Shown: in pieces, positions 57,161 through 64,000 of the stretch | Position numbering within the stretch: the first letter of the stretch is position 1 | Layout of the letters: each line of letters starts with the position of its first letter | DNA from: Cavenderia fasciculata | Taxonomy: Eukaryota > Evosea > Eumycetozoa > Acytosteliales > Cavenderiaceae | Reading direction: 5' to 3' | Assembly (NCBI RefSeq): GCF_000203815.1 | Contig: NW_004457703.1 | Coordinates: forward strand, 62,001-126,000 | Length of the DNA stretch: 64,000 bases | Notes under the pieces: generated by a model | What the model was told of the DNA's origin: nothing | The model's database searches: none | What the model saw: only the letters and a program-made list of their open reading frames with translations | Translations under genes and position numbers: made by a program

Positions 57161-60100
57161 CTATTGTCCAATTATTATAATTCTATACTATATATCTATT
57201 ATATATATAATACTCTTCTTACTACAAGATAAACTATATCATTGTCATCATCTTCACCATCATCTGATACCATTCATATATATATATTACAATACCAGTC
57301 CAAGTCCAGTCGTCACATTCATTCTTTCATTCATTCACCAGCAGCACAGCAATCTAGATTACAATACAACATTATACATACATCAATTATCTTTCTTTCT
57401 TTTTAGTTTATAATCCATTTTTATACTATATTTATAATTTGTTGTCATTGTAGTCATTGTTTAGGCGCCTTTTTTTTTTTTTCCATTTATACTTATTCTG
57501 ACACACCCCATTTATATATTTATCTTCCCTCCTCTGGTCATAGCCATCACCTGCAGCATTAGCAGCAGCAGTAGTAGTAGAGTATCATCATCATCTGTCA
57601 GATTGATTGATTGTTGATCAAACAACATCTTTTGTTTTTTTGCCTCCTCTTTTTTCAACTTCTTGTTTTATTGTTTCTGACAACACCTTTGCTCTAAAAT
57701 AACACTGTTGTGATAACATACATACATACATACATACATACACACATACATCTATATTTATTTATTTATTATTTATTTATTCACCCACCAACACCTGTCT
57801 CTGTAGCTGTAACTCTCACTTCACTACCATTTCACATTAATCACCTGCTGTATCATAATAATTTCCCGCCTTGATTTTTTAACCCACCTCATAATACATT
57901 GTACTTTATAATAATCTCAACAACACGAAACAATCATATTCAACTTTTACCTTTTTTATTATTATTATTATTAATTCAATCAACAAACAACAAGTAGTAG
58001 TAGAATAATAATTCAAGTACCGAACACAAGTTTCCAGACAAAAGAAAAAAAAGTTATCCAAGCCACTGTCCATACCATACTAGTCCAAAGTCAAAGTCGT
58101 CTTCCAAGTGTGTCTGTCCAAATCCATCATCATATGACCGAGACCATCAATGATTTGTCCGCGCAAAAAGGTTCGATTGTCCAGCACTGCCAACAAGTAA
58201 AAGACACAAAGTCTATAGAGCTCCCACCAGCTCCAGGAATATAGAGAGATAGAGATAGATAGATAGATAGATAGAAACAAGGATTCCCTAGGAGATCTCC
58301 CAACCTAATTTTTTTTTCCCCCCAACTTAAGGATATCTTTTGTAAGTTAGTAAACATTTAAATTTTTTTTGTTTTTTTTTTGTACACCACCCATATAATC
58401 AATAATGACAATAATCACATCATCATCGTCATCATCGCCACTAAATCATCTTTGGGGTCAGAGATTCGTCCTTATTATCATAGGAGAGGGATGTATCCCT
58501 CATTCTAATAATAACCGTATTATTTGACTGATTGATTGATTGATGGGGCACGGCATCAATTGATACAAAGGATTACTATCACAGTCAAAGTCATTGCCAG
58601 TCATACCCCAACTATGAACCAATGACTGACTGACTGGCCAGTCATGGATACTACTACTCTATATTGAAACTGTTAGATCAGCAGAACAACGACAACGACA
58701 ACAGTTTTGTGACAACATTTGTTTACATACCAAACTAGCCATTTTCGGTAAATGCCCCAATTATTGCTTAATCTTTTGCACCACATTTGTCGTTTTGTAT
58801 TTTTTGTATTTTCCATACAACAATAACAACAAACAAACAAACAAACAACAAGCAAAAGCAACAACAATAATAATAATTCCACGAAATAATAATAATAATA
58901 ATAATGGTACTATATACCTCTTTAATCTTGTTGCCCCAAATCACAAAACGCAGATCTGGAACATTCCATTTTTTAAATTTATATTATATATATGTTTTGT
59001 TAATTGTCAGCCAGCCAGCCAGCCAGCCTGCCTGCCTCCTATTCCACGACTTCATACCATCTCGTACGACGAGTTACAGCCCATATGGATGTTGTAGTTA
59101 GTAGTAGTAGTAGTAGGGTTGGTTGTTTGTAGTTATTTTGCTAACTTTTGGTTGGTTGTCAGTCATTCCAACAACATGTAGATCACATGTGTGTGTGTGC
59201 AGTGTGTGGGGGGCGTGTAATTGGATTCAAAAAAACCCCCTTACACCATGTGTGAACTTCAAAGCAACCCATTTCAATCCACCAACCCAACCCACCATCA
59301 CACACAAGTTTTGGCAGAGAGAGAGAGAAGAGAGTGAGAGATGCATCATCATCATCAAAAATTGTAATCCAAAGTGTACTACACTTATTATCCCAACAAC
59401 AACAAACAATGCCAATACAGCGCACCGCTGCATCATCATCAGCTGCTCTGCTTAAGCTGCCTACCATCCAGACACAAACCCAACAACCAATGACCTGACC
59501 ATACAATAATTTAATGATTAAAGTGGATCGATCCCCCATCAACCAACGATCATCATCAACATAATACTCTGCTGCTTAAAAGAAGGAAGGATCTTTAATT
59601 TTGTGATTCAACATCTCTCTCCTTATTCTTCTGTGGACACACTTGTTGTTGCTGCTCAACCCAATAATATGTTGTTGTTGTTGTTGTTGTTGCTCTACTG
59701 GTGCTGTTGTTGTTGTTGTTTGTTCAAACTATTATTATTATTATTATCGGATATAAGCCAAGCTGTATTTAGTCCTCCCAGATTAGAGGTTGGGGTAAGA
59801 GAAGAGAAGAGAGGGATAGGATGTCGACAAATACTATAACAACTATTGTGCTCTGCTGCTGCTGCTGCTGCTGCTCTGTTAGTTGTTAGCAACATCTTCC
59901 CTTGGATGGACCATCATCCTCCTCCTTCTCTACTCTTATTCTACTATCAGTGGGCAATAATATCAAGAAGCAAAGCAACAGCAATACCAACAACAACTAA
60001 TAACAATATTAGTTATTAAAATAATATTAGTAGTAGAGTAGAGTAGTAGTAATAGTTAGTAACAATAACAACCAACAACAACAACAACAATAATAGTATA

Positions 60101-61358
60101 AATAACCTCAATGCAGTAGTAGCAGTATCATCCAACAAAAGGATAATAGATTTCTTTGTTGTTGTTGCTGTTGTCACTGCTTTTGATGCTTGTTTGGCTG
60201 AATCTGTTGCTGTTGCTCTGTTAGTTACTCTACTGCTCTTCTTTATTTATTGCAGTTATTCATCATTTCATTCTAGTAGTAGTACATTTCTATTGTTATC
60301 TCATCTTTAGATAATAGATATCTATAGGAATCTTTTTTTTTGAACATCCATCCGTCGTCATCATCATCATACCCATCCATCTTTTCTATTTTTTTGTTGT
60401 AATTTATCATAAACATTACAATCAACAACACATTCCACAATTATTCATTTATAGTTAGTTAGTTAGTTAGTTGGCACATTTGTGGTCCTGTTTTGGAATC
60501 AGATCACACATAGGCTATCTACTACTCCTTTTATTCAATAATTATTTATATATATATATATATACCCAACCCACACAAAGGCCAAAGAACCATCATCATC
60601 ATCATCATCATCTTTGTTCTTGAACCCTTTTGTGCTTACACAACCAGTTTACAACTTTGACGACTATTGATTGTTACTGCCCATTCATATATACATTTAT
60701 ATCTATTTAATTGATTCAACTTGTAGCCCCCACAAGTCTAATAACAACAACAACAAGAGAGAGAGATATATATAAGAGAGCCCCCTCTTTTTTTAAAATA
60801 CAACCACAACAATATCATCATCACCACTACTACTTTTGCATCTCTACCACCACTCACACCCAATTATCAACATCACTACACTTACTACAACTGGCACATT
60901 ATCATCATCAGTCGCACGCCTTTTTCTTTTTTTTTTTTTTGCCCAATAATAATAGTATCATTTTATTATAAATTCACCATCATAAACACCAACATTTGTA
61001 CCTTTGTAGACAAAACATCGCTTTTGATGCCAAACCCTATTTAACAATTGTACCATATCCAACCAACCAAAACCAATCTACCAACCAACCTACCAGATTC
61101 AAACCTTTATTCGCTATCTTTATAATCTATCCCCTTTGTATCTTTTTGTCAGTCAATTGATTCAAACGCAATCAATTAACAATCTATTATACAATTAATT
61201 AATAATTATACCTCTTCTTCTTCTATTGCTGGAAAACAATAATCGTAGGGAGTCCAAGTTATCCGACCTTGCATATACACATATATATAGCACCAACCAA
61301 CCAACCAACCAACCATCACATCACCACCAACCAAACCCATATAGAAATTTAGAACAAA

Positions 61359-61748
61359 ATGTCAACCAAACCCTTCTCGATCGATAATACCCATACGTAC
61401 AAGAGAGGCTCTCCATCTGCCGACGAAGAGGGAAAGGCATCCATAAAGAGAATCGCCCTTGCCGATTTGACAAATAGACCAAGTCATTACCACACATCTG
61501 TTACTTTTAAGAAAACAAATGATGTATGTATTTTGTCGATCAAATGAAAGAAATGAAATGAAATGTATTTGGTTCGTTCTAATCTTTTTAACAATTTGTA
61601 GGAGAAAACAAAAACAATGGAGGTTGATGAAAATGATTTTACAGAGATTCACTCAAGAGGCAATAAAAATAACAAACAATCACCACAACACAACAACAAC
61701 AACAATAATAATAATAATAAATTAACTAATAATAGTAATATCACAAAC

Positions 61749-61846
<98 letters not shown>

Positions 61847-62387
61847 GAAAAATAACAAAAAATTAAAGAGTCAATCTAATTCATCAACACCCAATATCAA
61901 TATCAATATTAATAATAATAATAATAATAATCAACCAACATCACAGGCTACCTTAATTTCTCAATCAGGGATTGTCAAGGAAGGAGGTCTTAAAGTTAAT
62001 TCATTAAGTACCCAAACCTTTCCAAGTCAACCATTGAATCAACAACAGCCACAACAACAACAGATAGTTAATACCCAATCAAATAATTTTATTCCAACCT
62101 CGACTGCCCCAATCACCTCGATAACATCAGCAACACCAACAACAGCAGCACCAATACCAACACCATCAACTACATTACCAAATCCAAACCAAAATGTTGC
62201 TTTTAATAATAACAACATAGCACTACAAATATTCCCCACCAATGTTGCTCATAATAATAATAATAACAATAATAATAATAATAACAATAATAATAATAAT
62301 AATAATAACAATAGCAATAATAATAACAACAACAATAATAATAATAATAATAACAATAATAATAACAATAATAACAATAATAATAAC

Positions 62388-62419
<32 letters not shown>

Positions 62420-63542
62420 TCCAAATAATGCATTATTGGCCGAACAACATGAATTTCAACGTAGATTGGCTCTACATATTTATGGAACCAGTTGGGATTT
62501 AATTGAACACATTAATATTGATGCCGATGAATCATCTCAAGATCCAATTTTTTGCACAGAATACATTGAAGAAATTTATGATCATGCAAGAAAAAGCCAA
62601 GTAAGTTGTGGCCAATAATGACTGAATGACGTTTTTCAAAATCTTTCTAACATTTTGGTTTTTTTTTAAATTAGTTGGCAACTCAACCAAGAGATTATAT
62701 GGTATTCCAACCAGATATCAATCAAGACATGAGATCAGTAGTCATTGATTGGTTGGTTGATGTGGCAATTGATCTCAAGATGAAAAATGAAACAATCTTT
62801 CTTGCTGTCAATTATTTGGATAGATATTTGTCATGTCATCGTGTAAAGAAGGACCAATTCCAATTAATGGCAGCTGCAACCTTTATGATTGCTTGGTATG
62901 TACAGAAACAAAAAAGTACATCAACAACAACAAACAATTTAAATATTAATAATGTTTTTTTTTTTCTTTTTTAAAAGTAAATATGAAGAGGTATCTCCAC
63001 CACCACATGGTGATATTATTGCATTGGCCGATAATCACTTTGATCTTGTCCAATTGGTAGCAGCTGAAAAGGAAGTACTTAAAGCTCTCAACTTTACACT
63101 GACTGCTCCTACAATCAAATTCTTCCTCGGTAGATACCTCAAAGCTGCAGGTACAACCGATCCCAGAGTCTCTGCCTTGGCTCATGTAAGTCATCTCCAC
63201 AAGACTATTTTTTATTTTCCTCCTTTTTCATTCTTTACCAACACCTTTTTTTTTTTTCTCTAGTTTTATGGAGAAGAAGCATTATTGGATTATGGATTAA
63301 TGAATTTCCTCCCATCATTGGTTGCAGCGGCTTGTGTCTATTTGGCATTGGTCACTACAAATAATCAGTGGACTAAAACCCTTACCTATTATACAAGAGT
63401 ATTTGTCGATGATCCATTTTTTAAGAAATGTATCACAATGATTTGGAAGCGTCACAACACGATCAGACCTGAATTACTTACGATCAGAACTAAATATGCT
63501 GATCATATTCAATGGATTCATTCTCTTCCCTATTCACCATAA
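61359..63542 (+). CDS. cycA: A-type cyclin with N-terminal destruction box and long Asn tracts
   Basis: Five exons, 61359-61523, 61602-62600, 62675-62895, 62978-63185 and 63264-63542; all phases close; 623 residues. A destruction box RIALADLTN (residues 31-39, RxxLxxxxN) marks APC/C-dependent degradation. Asn tracts from AAT/AAC repeats fill much of residues 65-355. The cyclin box begins RDYMVFQPDINQDMRSVVID and WLVDVAIDLKMKNETIFLAV, with the MRxxxxDWL signature, then NYLDRYLS and a KYEEVSPP motif. The second fold has LKALNFTLTAPTIKFFLGRY, which resembles cyclin A more than cyclin B. It should activate a CDK in S or G2/M phase. The sequence has AWCKYEE where most cyclins have ASKYEE, formed across the third intron. 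A B-type assignment is not excluded. Confidence 0.9.
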
Positions 63543-64000
63543 CTGATTAATTCACCTATTATGGCTTGAATGGATTTAAACAACAACAATAACAACCAAA
63601 CAACAACAAAAAAAAAGATAGAATATAGAAAAAGAAAACACAAAAAAGAGATATAACAACAACATCATACCATTTTCACAAACAACTTTTTCAATCACCT
63701 CCATCAACACTCGCATCATCGTGTCTTTTCTATAACAGAAAAGTCCAAAACAAAGACTCCCCCTCCCCCCCAAACATCATAGCCACACCCCCAAAACATC
63801 CCCACTCCTTCCTTCTTCCAACTAACCAAACAACCAACCAACCAACCAACCAACCAAAACAAACAAATGGGAATTTTTGCTAATTCCTATATCTTTGATT
63901 CATTACTAATCGTAATAAATTATTTGTATTTATTTTAAAATTACTATATATATACACTTTATTGGTTTAAATTTTGATTATTATTGGTCTATTGTTATGT
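63543..64000. other. 3' flank of cyclin A
   Basis: AC-rich, with a CCAA repeat near 63820-63857 and AATAAA-type signals near 63912. Nothing coding is seen to the window end. Confidence 0.6.

Larger units (their letters stand above)
53528..61358. other. 7.8-kb interval without a recognisable coding gene, upstream of cyclin A
   Basis: No frame on either strand supports a domain or a long exon. The first 3 kb (about 53.5-56.7) is less repetitive than other gaps in the window and contains exon-like units bounded by good splice sites (54016-54106 and 55396-55535). The last 4.5 kb is pyrimidine-rich, with ATC, CAT, CAGC and ATT repeats. It may hold 5' non-coding exons and regulatory DNA of the cyclin gene or a non-coding RNA. 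I saw no tRNA box pair. Confidence 0.5.

Noticed and set aside
58631-58644. 14-bp palindrome TGACTGGCCAGTCA
   Set aside because: Short enough to arise by chance next to GACT repeats; no partner feature.
53528-61358. tRNA or snRNA genes in the large gaps
   Set aside because: Looked for A/B box pairs and cloverleaf arms by eye; isolated B-box-like GGTTCGATTG at about 58170 has no matching A box or acceptor stem.
1-64000. Retroelement, DNA transposon, virus-like element or CRISPR array
   Set aside because: No reverse transcriptase, integrase, transposase, capsid-like frame, long terminal repeats or spaced direct repeats were found; the repeats present are simple microsatellites.

Overview
The window looks like nuclear DNA of a dictyostelid social amoeba. 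It is AT-rich, with short GT-AG introns (mostly 50-100 nt), Asn/Gln/Ser/Thr homopolymer tracts, trinucleotide microsatellites, a TATAAATA box, and family members typical of the group (CBM49 secreted protein, Cys-rich secreted protein, ABC half-transporters, coiled-coil actin-binding protein). Base composition appears less AT-rich than D. discoideum, and two intergenic stretches are very long (4.1 and 7.8 kb), so a group 1 or 2 species (Cavenderia- or Heterostelium-like) is my guess. The species is inferred, not shown.

Layout, left to right. (1) 1-8.6 kb: 5' part of rae1 (-), a DEAD-box helicase with a DEFD motif (-), a tandem RlaP-type nucleotidyltransferase (+), a Cut8/STS1-like proteasome tether with a polyQ/H tail (-). 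(2) 8.6-12.6 kb: long non-coding interval. (3) 12.6-23.3 kb: HDHD5/CECR5 hydrolase (+), SF3B4 (+), double-CDGSH iron-sulfur protein (-), WDR12/Ytm1 (+), and a very large SANT-domain protein (-). (4) 23.3-33.3 kb: CBM49 secreted protein (+), an unusual ABC half-transporter (+), a DcsG/RimK-like ATP-grasp protein (-), then a 2.6-kb gap. (5) 33.3-43.9 kb: CH-CH coiled-coil protein (+), Cys-rich secreted protein (+), mitochondrial ABCB half-transporter (+), sarcosine-oxidase-like FAD enzyme (-). (6) 44-53.5 kb: POP1 (+), twin CX9C protein (-), an unknown basic protein (-), RPB11 (+), a mitochondrial dynamin-like protein with a degenerate P-loop (+). (7) 53.5-61.4 kb: 7.8 kb without a recognisable coding gene, then an A-type cyclin (+) with a clear destruction box.

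Most genes are unrelated housekeeping functions (mRNA export, splicing, ribosome biogenesis, RNase P/MRP, Pol II, cell cycle), as expected of a eukaryotic chromosome; there are no operons. I see no retroelement, DNA transposon, virus-like element, CRISPR array, rRNA or convincing tRNA.

Four genes carry a one-base frame break inside a short homopolymer run, each restored by one base. The breaks look like draft-assembly errors and would split real genes in automatic annotation. The most unusual items are the tandem RlaP enzyme, the CDGSH exon duplication, the DcsG-like ATP-grasp protein, the P-loop-degenerate dynamin, the ABC protein with a ~190-residue insertion inside its nucleotide-binding domain, a perfect 33-bp hairpin at 24.8 kb, and exon-like units in the 7.8-kb gap.
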